This document shows, piece by piece, positions 1 to 8,255 of a DNA stretch of 46,296 bases. The position numbers and the translations under genes were made by a program. Positions within the stretch are counted from its first letter, which is position 1. Each line of letters begins with the position of its first letter. Under the pieces are notes generated by a model. That model saw only the letters and a program-made list of their open reading frames with translations. It ran no database searches and was not told the DNA's origin. The DNA comes from Deltaproteobacteria bacterium RBG_13_43_22 (GTDB lineage Bacteria > Desulfobacterota > RBG-13-43-22), in contig MGQB01000030.1 in the NCBI GenBank assembly GCA_001797675.1, forward strand, positions 104,077 to 150,372. Direction: 5' to 3'.

Positions 1-53
1 GGGGATTGCGTTTCATCGGCCGCTTTTTTTAAGGCATCCCTGATAAGACTCAT
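1..53 (-). CDS. N-terminus of MshN/GspB-like pilus accessory protein (partial)
   Basis: Only the first 17 codons are in the window: the protein starts MSLIRDALKKAADETQS and runs off the left edge. The opening MSLI-x-ALKKA is the usual start of GspB-like and TPR-containing partners encoded next to ExeA-type ATPases. Its ATG overlaps the TGA of the ExeA-like gene (ATGA), so the two are translationally coupled. By position it matches mshN of MSHA pilus loci. The body of the protein is not visible, so the product name is an inference from the first residues and from context. Confidence 0.6.
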   Translation of the reverse strand, partial: MSLIRDALKKAADETQS

Positions 54-1324
54 GGCGTTGATCCCTTAATTTCCGGTTTGTTGATGGGTGTTCTTTGAGG
101 GATGGAGGTGACCACGGAATAAGGAAATAGTCCGTTTTCCCTCAAACGATTGGCCAGATTTTGGGCTTCTTCTCTGGTCTCATATTGTCCCACCAAAATA
201 CGGTACCAAGTTCCCGTATCGGGCAGTTGAACGGCCATCCCAAAGGCTTCAAGCCCTTCTCGAGCGATTTTTTCTATGGCCTGTTCGACCAGCTTCTCTT
301 TCCTGAAAGAAGAAATATGCACCGAATACCTGACCGGGGCAACGGAACTCTGGGTTTTGGGGGCCTCCCCGGAAATAATAGTCGCTTCCAGCGTTGTATT
401 ATTTCTGGGCGACAGCCACAGAAGGCTCAAGGTTCCTAAAAAAATGACCAGACCTCCCACTCCGCCGAAGGCCAGACGACGGAAGAATATTTCCCGAAAA
501 ACAGAAGTCGGGCGTTGCCCGCCCCGCAGACTTTCAATGGCCTTCCGGACATGACCCGGCAATACCTGCGTCTTCTGGTCAAGATAAAGAACCAGCAAAG
601 TCCGGTCACAAAGCAGGTTAATTAAGCGGGGAATCCCCCGGGAGACTTTATGGATCAGGCGCAAAGCCCTGGTCGAAAACACCAGGTTTCCACGGGAACC
701 GGCAATCGACAAGCGATGGGAAATATATTCCTTCGTCTCCTTCAAAGATAAAGGCTCCAGACAATAATTGACCGAGATCCGTTGTTTGAGTTGTCGAAGA
801 GCAGGGCTGTTCAGTTTATTCCATAATTCCAATTGTCCGACCAAAACGATTTGAAGGAGCTTTTCCTGGTCGGTTTCCAGATTGGAAAGGGATCTGAGTT
901 CTTCCAATAGATCGGAGGTCAGGTTTTGGGATTCATCGATAATGACGACCGCTTTTATCCCTCCCCGGGTGAGGGATAACAAAAAAGCATTTAACTGATC
1001 GATCAACTCCTTTTTGGAATTCCCTTTGGGGGAAAGACCGAAATCCTCCAGGATGGTCTTTAACAGGTCTTCAATCTCCAGCAGGGGATTAAGAACGATG
1101 GCCGTTTTTATCCTGGAGGCATCCAGCCGTTCCGTTAAGGAACGAATAATCGTGGTCTTTCCCGTGCCCACGTCCCCGCTGATGACCATAAACCCTTCGC
1201 CCTGGCTAATCCCATAGGTCAAATGATCCAGGGCCTCGGCGTGCTTTTCGCTGAGATATAGGAAACGGGGATCCGGAGTGATTCGAAAAGGTTTTTCTTT
1301 CAATCCGAAAAAAAGCTGGTACAT
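50..1324 (-). CDS. mshM: MshM/ExeA-like AAA ATPase with C-terminal SPOR domain
   Basis: 424 aa. The N-terminal half is an ExeA/GspA-type AAA ATPase: Walker A GDVGTGKTT at about residues 50-58, Walker B VVIIDESQNL at about 126-135. A single membrane segment lies at about 284-304. Residues 333-405 form a SPOR-like peptidoglycan-binding domain (YSVHISSF...WYRILVGQYETREEA). ExeA-type proteins couple ATP hydrolysis to passage of the secretin through peptidoglycan; here the periplasmic module is SPOR rather than the PG_binding domain of classical ExeA. The gene follows the secretin gene by 4 nt and overlaps the next gene, so it belongs to the same transcription unit. ATPase identity is firm; the MshM name rests on synteny. 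Confidence 0.88.
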   Translation of the reverse strand: MYQLFFGLKEKPFRITPDPRFLYLSEKHAEALDHLTYGISQGEGFMVISGDVGTGKTTIIRSLTERLDASRIKTAIVLNPLLEIEDLLKTILEDFGLSPKGNSKKELIDQLNAFLLSLTRGGIKAVVIIDESQNLTSDLLEELRSLSNLETDQEKLLQIVLVGQLELWNKLNSPALRQLKQRISVNYCLEPLSLKETKEYISHRLSIAGSRGNLVFSTRALRLIHKVSRGIPRLINLLCDRTLLVLYLDQKTQVLPGHVRKAIESLRGGQRPTSVFREIFFRRLAFGGVGGLVIFLGTLSLLWLSPRNNTTLEATIISGEAPKTQSSVAPVRYSVHISSFRKEKLVEQAIEKIAREGLEAFGMAVQLPDTGTWYRILVGQYETREEAQNLANRLRENGLFPYSVVTSIPQRTPINKPEIKGSTP

Positions 1325-1328
1325 AACG

Positions 1329-2939
1329 CTACCTCACCAAGTCACGGCGGGTGGGTGAAGGAGTGGAACGGAGGTCTTCGATAGCCTGGTTCCCCTCCCT
1401 GGTCAAATCAATGATCTTTCGACCGGCATATAAAGTGGGCGTTAACAGGATGATGATTTCCGTTTTCTTTTTATCTTTATAGGTCTGGCGGAAGGCCTCC
1501 CCGGCAACCGGAATGTTCATTAAACAGGGGACCCCGCCCAGTGTTTCGTTTTCCTTGGACTGCATCAGGCCGGCAATCAGAACGGTTTGGCCTTCCCGGA
1601 CCCGGACAATGGTCTGGGTCTCCCGGACGCTGATCACCGGGGCCTGCTGACCGGTATCGGAATAGGTGGTGACTCGGATCTTCTCGGTGACGCTGGGGTG
1701 AATATCCAGAATAATCGAACCGTCCGAATCGATCTGAGGGGTGACATCCAGGATCACCCCGATGGTAATATATTTAGGAGTGGCGGTGGTAACCGGTGGG
1801 GTGCTCGCCGTAGTGGTGACATCAAAATAAACGTCTTCAATGGCCGCCTTGATAATGGCCTTTTGATTATTCAAGGTGGAAACCCGGGGATTGGACAGGA
1901 CCTCCAATTTCCCCTGGGTGGAAAGGGCATCAACCAGGGCGCTGAAATCGTTGGTGGAAACCCCGACCTGAACCCGGCTGTTGGCCGCGTAATCCGTGGT
2001 TGACGTCAGGTTCTGTTTGAAAAAACCCCCAAAACCTAAATTCATAACATTGGGGACCAGTTGCCAATTGATCCCCAATTGGAAGTTGTCGCTAAGGGTC
2101 ACCTCAACCACTTTGGCTTCAATAAAAACCTGCCGTTGAACCGTTTCCTCAACCCTGGCCAGAAATTTTTCCACCTCCTGAAGCTTTTTGGGATAATCGG
2201 TCACAATCACCAGGCCGGCCATTTTATTGATCAGGACCTTCCCGTCTCCTTCGGCCTCGATTTCCTCCACATAGGTCGCACCGCTTTTCTCCCCCCCGGC
2301 GGTCTTTTCCGTTTCTTTACTTAAAATCTCGCTTTCTCTTTTTAAGGTCCTTTTTCCGGTTTTTTTGGTGATAATATTTTTTATGCCTTCCTTGATTTCC
2401 TCCCAGAGATCGGCATGATCTTCGGTGATCACCTGACTTAAGACCGATCCGCCTCCCGATTTGGAGCCGCTGGAACTTCCAGCCGAAGAACCCCCGATGC
2501 CGGACACCGATCCCGAACCTTTGCGAATCGTGGTCACATAATTTAAAACAAAGGTGCGGGTTTCCATTTTCGGCCGGCCGACTCTGATCAGATTACCTTC
2601 CTGCTGATAATCCAGATCCAGGGGTTTAAGCAGGGCGTCCAGAGCAGCCGCCATCGTCACCTTTTTCAAATCCACGGTCACCTTTCCGAACACATCCGGA
2701 TCCACAATGATATTCACCCCATTGTCTTTGGAAAAGGCGAAAAGGACTTCCTTTAAATCGGCATCCCGGACGGAAAGAGAGTATAATTTTTCCTTAGGGA
2801 TCTGCCCCCCTTCTAAAGGCTTGATCCCTTCCATGACCGGTATGGTCAGGTCTTTTCCCTGAAGATCAGCCCCGACGCCTACCCCGGCCAACAACCCGAA
2901 AAAAAACAAAGGAATTCCCACCCAACGGTAAATTTTCAT
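1329..2939 (-). CDS. mshL: MSHA-type pilus secretin (MshL/PilQ family)
   Basis: 536 aa outer-membrane secretin. A signal peptide occupies about residues 1-24. An STN domain follows at 50-122 (LYSLSVRDADLKEVLFAF... to GNLIRVGRP), then a Gly/Ser-rich linker at 141-166 and a charged stretch. An N1-type domain lies at about 235-280 and the secretin barrel at about 330-502, with the diagnostic VLIAGLMQ...GGVPCLMNIPVAGEAF...KTEIIILLTPTL. There is no lipobox, so a separate pilotin or none is expected. The start overlaps the stop of the PilP-like gene (ATGA). The short N-terminal region with one STN domain fits MshL better than the longer PilQ. The protein forms the outer-membrane gate for the pilus. 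Confidence 0.93.
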   Translation of the reverse strand: MKIYRWVGIPLFFFGLLAGVGVGADLQGKDLTIPVMEGIKPLEGGQIPKEKLYSLSVRDADLKEVLFAFSKDNGVNIIVDPDVFGKVTVDLKKVTMAAALDALLKPLDLDYQQEGNLIRVGRPKMETRTFVLNYVTTIRKGSGSVSGIGGSSAGSSSGSKSGGGSVLSQVITEDHADLWEEIKEGIKNIITKKTGKRTLKRESEILSKETEKTAGGEKSGATYVEEIEAEGDGKVLINKMAGLVIVTDYPKKLQEVEKFLARVEETVQRQVFIEAKVVEVTLSDNFQLGINWQLVPNVMNLGFGGFFKQNLTSTTDYAANSRVQVGVSTNDFSALVDALSTQGKLEVLSNPRVSTLNNQKAIIKAAIEDVYFDVTTTASTPPVTTATPKYITIGVILDVTPQIDSDGSIILDIHPSVTEKIRVTTYSDTGQQAPVISVRETQTIVRVREGQTVLIAGLMQSKENETLGGVPCLMNIPVAGEAFRQTYKDKKKTEIIILLTPTLYAGRKIIDLTREGNQAIEDLRSTPSPTRRDLVR

Positions 2940-3457
2940 TTTTCAAATCCCATGACTCGATTATTGGAATTCAATTTCTTAAACAAATACCCGGCCCCCG
3001 AATCGATGTTCAGCATCAGCTTTTCCTTTCCCCTGGATAGAATCACTTGTTTTTCTTCGATCTCCATGATTCGGTAGCCGTTAACCTCATCTCCTTTTTG
3101 CTTCAGGACCCCGTTGACGGCCGCCCATTTGGTCCGGCCGCTGATCAGGATCGTGGTTACTCGAAACAAAGGAGCCGATGCCTGAATCTCTTTTTCTTGA
3201 CCGGTTCCTTCTTTCTTTTGCAGACCCTCCCCTTTTTTAACTCCCGGCGGAAAGGCAAACGGATCCCGTTGTCCGGAAGAAGCGGCCGCTTCAAGGAGTA
3301 TCCAGCAGTTCAATAAGCAGACCATTAAAACCATCAAGGCCATTTGAATTATTTTCCTTTGAATCCCCTCCCCTCTCCCCTTTTTCCCTTCGGCCATAGG
3401 AGAGGCGGATTGGGGGGACAGGTCTCTATTAACGAGAGGTCTGAATAGGTTGACCAT
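2936..3457 (-). CDS. PilP/MshK-like pilus assembly protein
   Basis: 173 aa. A hydrophobic segment at about residues 38-57 would anchor or export the protein. After it come RDPFAFP and a charged linker, then a compact C-terminal domain (RVTTILISGRTKWAAVNGVLKQKGDEV...ILSRGKEKLMLNI). That domain looks like the small beta domain shared by PilP, GspC and the GspB C-terminus, which bridges inner-membrane alignment proteins and the secretin. It sits between PilO-like and secretin genes, the normal place for PilP/MshK. The chosen ATG overlaps the upstream gene by 29 nt; an ATG at 3397 (MAEGKKG) would give no overlap and is a real alternative. Family assignment comes from the C-terminal pattern and context. 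Confidence 0.7.
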   Translation of the reverse strand: MVNLFRPLVNRDLSPQSASPMAEGKKGRGEGIQRKIIQMALMVLMVCLLNCWILLEAAASSGQRDPFAFPPGVKKGEGLQKKEGTGQEKEIQASAPLFRVTTILISGRTKWAAVNGVLKQKGDEVNGYRIMEIEEKQVILSRGKEKLMLNIDSGAGYLFKKLNSNNRVMGFEK

Positions 3458-4052
3458 TTCCCGGACCTGGCGATTCCTTCTTCAGATAAGAAGAAACATA
3501 TAAAACCTGTTGTACGGTGACCTGTAATTTTGGAAAGGAGTCTTCTTTTCGGCGGATATCGACCTTATCAATCTGCATAAAAATGGGCAAGGCTTGAACA
3601 CTTTCCAAATAGGGACCTATGGCCCCATAACCGGCCTGCAGCCCCACTTCCAGTATCACCTTTTTGAAAGACCCCGCCTTCGGCATGTTTTTGTCCTCAA
3701 CCGGACCTGCGGCCGTCTCTTCATTGATGTTCAATTGAATCAAGTCCATCTGTTTCTGTTGACTTTCTTTTCCTAATTGGTCCAGGATAAGTCCCAACTG
3801 CCGGTCATCGTAAATCCGGCCGGACAACGATTCTTTTTCTTTTCTTTTACCTTCCACCCTTTTCTTGATCGGATTGAGCCCGGCCAAAGACACCATAACC
3901 GAAGCCAGCGTTTCATTGTATTCCTGAACCTGTTTTTGAAGGGCCTTAACCTCCTTTTTCTTGGGTTGGGTGAGAAACTGATCAAATCCCATAACGACCC
4001 CGATCAACACGGCCGCCCCGATAAGAATCTTTTCCCGAGCCTTTAAGACCAT
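3429..4052 (-). CDS. PilO/MshJ-like pilus alignment subcomplex protein
   Basis: 207 aa from the preferred start. Layout is that of PilO/GspM: a short cytoplasmic N-terminus, one membrane segment (ILIGAAVLIGVVMGF), a coiled-coil region (about residues 30-100, rich in K/E/Q), then an alpha/beta periplasmic domain (VILEVGLQAGYGAIGPYLESVQALP...). The start at 4052 forms TGATG with the stop of the PilM-PilN gene and has GGGGAG about 10 nt upstream, so it is preferred to an ATG at 4070. With its partners it forms the inner-membrane alignment complex of the pilus machine. Confidence 0.8.
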   Translation of the reverse strand: MVLKAREKILIGAAVLIGVVMGFDQFLTQPKKKEVKALQKQVQEYNETLASVMVSLAGLNPIKKRVEGKRKEKESLSGRIYDDRQLGLILDQLGKESQQKQMDLIQLNINEETAAGPVEDKNMPKAGSFKKVILEVGLQAGYGAIGPYLESVQALPIFMQIDKVDIRRKEDSFPKLQVTVQQVLYVSSYLKKESPGPGNGQPIQTSR

Positions 4053-5863
4053 CAGAAAGAAACTCCCCAAAACGGACCCGCTCCTTCCCTGAGCGTGGCC
4101 AGAATTTTGAATTCTGCGGCCCCCTTCGTATATTCGGTGCTTTTTGATGTGGTTTGCACCTTGGCCTCTTTAAAAAAAGGAGACCGGTTCAAGCGGTTGG
4201 TAAACTCCGCTAAGGCCGCCAAAATTTCCTGGTCGGAGCCGAAGGCTGTACCCTGGATAATCAATTGATACTCCCGTTTCCTCCCCCCGGGACTCCCGGC
4301 CTTTTGAATCTCTTCTATTTTACCGGTCTCCGGTGCGAACTTAAGATTACCGGACGCGGTTCCCTGACTCATCGGAATCTCATGAGCCCTGGAAAATTCA
4401 AACCGGGTTAAGGTCATATTATCTGGCACCAGCCCGGGCAATTGTTGAAACAGATCCCGCATCGGGAGTCGGTTGATCTCGATTTTTGGAAATCCCTCCA
4501 GTTCTTTATTCAACCGGGCCTCTTCTTGTTCCAAACGGGCCAATTCCTCAGCCGGCTTACCCATCCGGGCTATTTGCCCCTTTTTAAAGGTTACCTCTTT
4601 CCGAAGCTGGGCCGCTTGCCGGCTGGCTGTCCAGTATTGGGAGCCGAAGAAAAAGAGGATCCCCAGGGGCAGGGCACTGGCCAGCACGGGTTTAAAATAA
4701 TTTCCAAGGGAAATTTTTTTAACTTGAGGGGTTGAATATTGGGGAATCAGATTGATAAAAGGGTGGACTTGCGTGACCAGGCCCACCAAGGTGGTCAGGA
4801 AGGGAAGGTTCCTCAAAAAAAGATCGTTGTTGATCTTTCTCTTTAGATTCAGCAACCCGGCAGTTGAAAAAAGTTGAACCGGAATCTCTAAGTTTTTTTC
4901 CAAGGCCTCCGGAAGGCCTTTTAAAAGACTCCCCCCTCCGGTTAAAAGGACCCGGTTTATTTCGTAGTCTTTAAACTGGTTTTTATAATAATTTAAGGAC
5001 CGTTCGACTTCGAGAAGGAGCCGGTCCATTACCGAACCCATCCGTTTTTGTACCTGTTCCAGGGGAACGCCTTCAACCAATTGGCCGGCCCCCCCTTCTT
5101 CCAAAAGGCCGGTCTTGAGCTTGATCCTTTCGGCCGCGGGTTCGTCTATCTCCACCGCCTCCAGGTTTACCTCGTAAGTTCCGGCTATAGCCTGAGTAAA
5201 GACCTCTCCGGCCACGGCAATTTCACGGGAAAATTTAAGCTTCCCTTCTTTCAGGACGATGATCTGGGTACTTTTGTGCCCCAAATCGATAATGGCCGCC
5301 GTCTCAGACCAGGGGGAAGGCTGGGTAAACCGGTAAGCCTGCATTAAGGTAAATGAGGGTATGGAAAGGAAAAGGGGTTTTAACCCGGAATCCCTTATGA
5401 GGGCCGTTTGTTCTTCAACCACCTCCTGGGTAGCCACCGCGGAGATAATCTCGGCCTCCGCTTCCCCTTCCTCTTTTTGAAAGGCCTCCAACTTATAAAA
5501 ATCAATGATGGCCTCTTCCAGGGCAAAAGGGAAATCGGTCTTGGCCCCCCATCGAATCGCCTCCCTCATTTCGTCATCGGCCAGATCCGGCATATAGAGG
5601 TGCCTGGCAACCGTCCAGGGTCCGGTTACTTCCGATACGGTATCCGAAGTCCGGAAGCCTAATTCTTTCAGGGTATCTTGGATAAAAGCGGAAAGCTCTT
5701 GCCGGGTCAAGGAATCCGTCGACCCCGTCGGTCTGGGCAGCCGTCTGATATCATAATTAAGCAGGGTGACCTTCTCCCCGGCCCGCTGGCATTCGGCGAT
5801 CTTCAGGGAAGAAGTCCCGATATCGATTCCTATAACATTTTTAGTCAGTTGAAAAGAATACAC
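4052..5863 (-). CDS. mshI: PilM-PilN fusion (MshI-like)
   Basis: 603 aa. Residues 1-345 are PilM-like, an actin-fold ATPase: VIGIDIGTSSLKIAE (phosphate 1) at 10-24, AIIDLGHKSTQIIVL at 190-204, VLLTGGGSLLKGL at 305-317. Residues 370-603 are PilN-like: the linker motif INLIP at 370-374, one membrane segment at about 391-408, a coiled coil at 411-457, then a ferredoxin-like periplasmic domain. Fusion of cytoplasmic PilM to membrane PilN matches MshI/GspL topology. The start is GTG, chosen because AAGGAAGG lies just upstream and the PilM N-terminal motif follows at once. It is the first gene of the I-J-K-L-M-N run, after a 244-nt gap. Confidence 0.88.
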   Translation of the reverse strand: MYSFQLTKNVIGIDIGTSSLKIAECQRAGEKVTLLNYDIRRLPRPTGSTDSLTRQELSAFIQDTLKELGFRTSDTVSEVTGPWTVARHLYMPDLADDEMREAIRWGAKTDFPFALEEAIIDFYKLEAFQKEEGEAEAEIISAVATQEVVEEQTALIRDSGLKPLFLSIPSFTLMQAYRFTQPSPWSETAAIIDLGHKSTQIIVLKEGKLKFSREIAVAGEVFTQAIAGTYEVNLEAVEIDEPAAERIKLKTGLLEEGGAGQLVEGVPLEQVQKRMGSVMDRLLLEVERSLNYYKNQFKDYEINRVLLTGGGSLLKGLPEALEKNLEIPVQLFSTAGLLNLKRKINNDLFLRNLPFLTTLVGLVTQVHPFINLIPQYSTPQVKKISLGNYFKPVLASALPLGILFFFGSQYWTASRQAAQLRKEVTFKKGQIARMGKPAEELARLEQEEARLNKELEGFPKIEINRLPMRDLFQQLPGLVPDNMTLTRFEFSRAHEIPMSQGTASGNLKFAPETGKIEEIQKAGSPGGRKREYQLIIQGTAFGSDQEILAALAEFTNRLNRSPFFKEAKVQTTSKSTEYTKGAAEFKILATLREGAGPFWGVSF

Positions 5864-5944
5864 GGCCTTCCTTGATCAAGGGATACTTTTCCGCTTAACT
5901 ATTGTGTACTTTCAAAATGGGGAAAAGTCAAGAAAAAACTCAAC

Positions 5945-5977
5945 ATCTGGTATGATTTTATTATCATTATACCAGAT
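5945..5977. repeat. Inverted repeat upstream of mshI
   Basis: Arms ATCTGGTAT (5945-5953) and ATACCAGAT (5969-5977) are perfect over 9 bp with a 15-nt AT-rich spacer. They lie in the 244-nt gap between the mshP-like and mshI genes. The repeat could be an operator or a weak mRNA hairpin; on the minus strand no T-run follows, so a Rho-independent terminator is unlikely in the direction of the operon. Confidence 0.5.
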
Positions 5978-5999
5978 ATGGATCATGTCTTTTTTTAAA

Positions 6000-6025
6000 T
6001 GGATTCCCGCTTTCGCTGGAAAGAC
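6000..6025. repeat. Half REP-like element
   Basis: Read on the minus strand this is GTCTTTCCAGCGAAAGC followed by GGGAATCCA, a diverged copy of the left hairpin of the REP-like pairs at 11255 and 16458 (there GTCATTCCGGCGAAAGC then CGGAATCCAG). Only one half is present. Confidence 0.55.
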
Positions 6026-6107
6026 GGCCTTTGTATTAGGAGAGTTTGAGACACTGCCTTAGGGATAATTTAAGTTGGCCCGGATTTTTTTGCAGCTGCC
6101 CGGGTTA

Positions 6108-6899
6108 TTAGGGTATTACAAAGGAAAGGGTCAGACTGGTGGGATCGGAAAGGTCGGTCTGCTTGGAATAATAGATGGTCATATACCAGGTCCCGCCGGT
6201 TTCAGGGGTGGCTTGAACCTCAAGGTAACTGCCGGTGGTGGAACCTGAAGGTAGGGTGTAATAACTCACCAGACTAAAAGGAAAGGGGGTCGGACTGCCG
6301 GGAGCGGTTGATATATTAACCGAACTGCCGGTCCAGACATGGGTGCTTCCCAGATAGAATTCATTCAACCTTCCTGAACTGCTTTTGGCCAGGTCAATTC
6401 GATAGACATAAAGATTGGATGTATAATTATTGATCAGCGGGAAATAAACCTTTTTTTGTTCTCCACTACCGCCGGTTCCCTTATAGGGCGGACTCGAGGG
6501 ATTCAGGATGATTTCACAGGGATTAACGGTGGAAGAAACCGATCGACTCCCATACCCCACCGTGCTGGCCGAGGTTATGGTTCCGCCGGATCCGCTGGAA
6601 TAGCTGACGGTAAATGACCAGGTTCCGGCCGGGGTGGATAAGGATCTGGTTTGGGGAAACAGGCTGCTGGGATTGGTCGCAAAGGTGGTGCAATCACTTT
6701 TGGCGTATCTGGTGGCCCACTCTATTCCGGCCTGGGCCGTATACAAGGCCCGAGTTGAATCCAGGAAACGGGGGGTGGTCTCCTGTTGCCTGACCATCAA
6801 AGAGGACATGATAAAACCAATGACCCCTAAAAGAGAAATAGTCACCACCAGGGCAATAAGGGACATCCCTCTCTCGTTTCTTCCGATTTTCATTCCCAT
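6108..6899 (-). CDS. MshP/PilX-like minor prepilin
   Basis: 263 aa. An N-terminal type IV prepilin-like segment (NERG|MSLIALVVTISLLGVIGFIM) follows a short basic leader. The +5 Glu normal for pilins is absent, as in some PilX/MshP-type components. The rest is a Ser/Thr/Gly-rich beta-type domain with YTAQAGIEWATRYA soon after the helix, a pattern common in PilX-like proteins. It is last of the four clustered prepilin genes (C-D-O-P order). It probably initiates pilus assembly or sits at the tip. ATG codons at 6899 and 6893 are both possible; neither has a strong ribosome binding site. Confidence 0.72.
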   Translation of the reverse strand: MGMKIGRNERGMSLIALVVTISLLGVIGFIMSSLMVRQQETTPRFLDSTRALYTAQAGIEWATRYAKSDCTTFATNPSSLFPQTRSLSTPAGTWSFTVSYSSGSGGTITSASTVGYGSRSVSSTVNPCEIILNPSSPPYKGTGGSGEQKKVYFPLINNYTSNLYVYRIDLAKSSSGRLNEFYLGSTHVWTGSSVNISTAPGSPTPFPFSLVSYYTLPSGSTTGSYLEVQATPETGGTWYMTIYYSKQTDLSDPTSLTLSFVIP

Positions 6900-7007
6900 T
6901 CTTTTGTGCCTAACTTAAGACAATTACTATCTTGAAATCCGGGAACCGTCCCCCGCCTCGGACTAAACGACAATGAATCGCTGAAACAATTTGAGGTTCT
7001 TATTCCG

Positions 7008-7039
7008 GCTTCTGACTTCTGGATTCTGAATTCTAATTT
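7008..7039. repeat. Degenerate heptanucleotide repeat array
   Basis: On the minus strand this reads as successive 7-mers (TTAGAAT, TCAGAAT, CCAGAAG, TCAGAAG, CCGGAAT). The same 7-nt periodicity recurs near 20816, 20998, 21784 and 24247, so it is a dispersed family. It lies in the 209-nt gap between the mshP-like and mshO-like genes, where I see no gene. Confidence 0.6.
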
Positions 7040-7108
7040 GTCCATAATCAGAGGAGAGGTCCATTTAATATCAATTCAGAGAGATAAAAAAACTTGAAAC
7101 ATCATACA

Positions 7109-7603
7109 TCAGCTTCTTCTGGGATAAATACTCGTTCGGAATCGGACCGTACCCCTTCCGGCCTGGGTCAGCACCAGTTCCAGGGTGACGATATTCGAAC
7201 TGTAAGTCGGTGTAAAAGACGACACGTTATCGGCAATAGGGTAATAACCTATGATGCCCACCATCCTTTCCAGGGTGCTGCCGTTAAGCCGGTATCTTAT
7301 ATTCCATATCGAAGAAGGTTGATCGAAGGTGATACTGGATGTCCCGATTGTAATGGAGCTGCGACTGGAATTCTGAATCTCAATAGCCATCCGTTCCATA
7401 GCGATCCTGGCTTCGTCATAAAGTATTTTATGGTCCTTAACGCGGACATAAGCCCCCATGCTGTCGCCCAGAAAGGAAAAAGTAAAAACCCCCAGGATGC
7501 CCATGATCACGATACTGATGATGAGCTCAATCATGGTGAAGCCGGGTGGATTTTGTAAAAACTTTTTTCCGTTCGGCGTTCGGCGTTCGGCGAAACAGGT
7601 CAT
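7109..7603 (-). CDS. MshO/PilW-like prepilin
   Basis: 164 aa. Prepilin peptidase site NPPG|FTMIELIISIVIMGILGVF with the +5 Glu present, then a helix and a beta domain. The order after the helix (YDEARIAMERMAIEIQNSSRSSITIG...ITFDQ) is typical of the PilW/MshO/GspJ class, where pairs such as RMAxEI and ITF recur. The leader is 21 aa and is partly encoded by three tandem GTTCGGC heptamers. It sits between the MshD-like and MshP-like genes, as in MSHA loci. Likely a minor pseudopilin at the pilus tip. Confidence 0.78.
   Translation of the reverse strand: MTCFAERRTPNGKKFLQNPPGFTMIELIISIVIMGILGVFTFSFLGDSMGAYVRVKDHKILYDEARIAMERMAIEIQNSSRSSITIGTSSITFDQPSSIWNIRYRLNGSTLERMVGIIGYYPIADNVSSFTPTYSSNIVTLELVLTQAGRGTVRFRTSIYPRRS
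7571..7591. repeat. Perfect tandem heptamer (3 x GTTCGGC)
   Basis: Three exact copies of a 7-nt unit lie inside the leader-peptide coding part of the mshO-like prepilin. Gain or loss of one unit would shift the reading frame upstream of the processing site. Confidence 0.75.
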
Positions 7604-7667
7604 CAGGTTTCTCCGCTGGTCACAAGGATAAGGATTTAAATTGGTTATTGCTCTTCATTGACTCGGA

Positions 7668-8255
7668 TTAATAAGTAAAAACGGAAGCAACACTTATGCC
7701 GGCGGCCGGTAATCGACTATGATAAACCGTAACCACCACCTTTTTATAGCCCACATCTGTCACTGAATTAGCTAAATTGACATCGACCAGGGTAACCGCT
7801 ACCTGCCGGGAAAAAGCACTGTAATTTCCCGTAAGGGAGGCACTGGCTTCATCGACAATAGACCCATAAGCGGCCGGCTGAAGTTGTTCCAGTCTCTCTG
7901 CAGCCAGGAAACCTGCACTGACAACGATCTCCGGCCTATCGCTTTGCAAAACCGAGGTAACAAACGGACCCATAATCGGGGCCATGACGATACCGACCAG
8001 GATGATAAACATCATAATCTCGATCAACGTAAATCCGGGGAGCGCTTTGAAAAACGTCCCCTTTTGCCCAATTTCTTTGTCAGACTCAAATTTTAATCCG
8101 CGAAATACTAATTGTATTACCGTGGTTAAAATTCTCGTCTTCCTTGACCTTAACCAAAATTGAAGGTTTTTCAAAGCGCTCCCCGTTTCCCGATAAGCCC
8201 TTGGTCTCCTTCTTATTGTCAAGTCATTTTTTTCCAGGATCTCCATCCTCAGCAC
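7668..8255 (-). CDS. MshD/GspI-like prepilin with unusually long leader
   Basis: 195 aa from the GTG at 8255, or ATG at 8246. The processing site ALPG|FTLIEIMMFIILVGIVMAP has the +5 Glu. The mature part resembles MshD/GspI-type minor pilins (AAERLEQLQPAAYGS...). The leader would be about 70 residues against the usual 5-25. No ATG, GTG or TTG occurs in frame between 8174 and the processing site, so a normal leader cannot be found. The extra leader is flanked by a perfect 20-bp inverted repeat (8036-8055 and 8166-8185), suggesting insertion, inversion or duplication within the leader. The start overlaps the stop of the preceding prepilin gene. Confidence 0.7.
   Translation of the reverse strand: MLRMEILEKNDLTIRRRPRAYRETGSALKNLQFWLRSRKTRILTTVIQLVFRGLKFESDKEIGQKGTFFKALPGFTLIEIMMFIILVGIVMAPIMGPFVTSVLQSDRPEIVVSAGFLAAERLEQLQPAAYGSIVDEASASLTGNYSAFSRQVAVTLVDVNLANSVTDVGYKKVVVTVYHSRLPAAGISVASVFTY
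8036..8185. repeat. Perfect 20-bp inverted repeat enclosing 110 bp
   Basis: The arm at 8036-8055 starts CGGGGAGCGC and its exact reverse complement is at 8166-8185. Both arms are inside the MshD-like reading frame. Inverting the 110 bp between them would bring an in-frame TGA just before the processing site, so the present orientation is the only one of the two that leaves the frame open. Confidence 0.85.
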
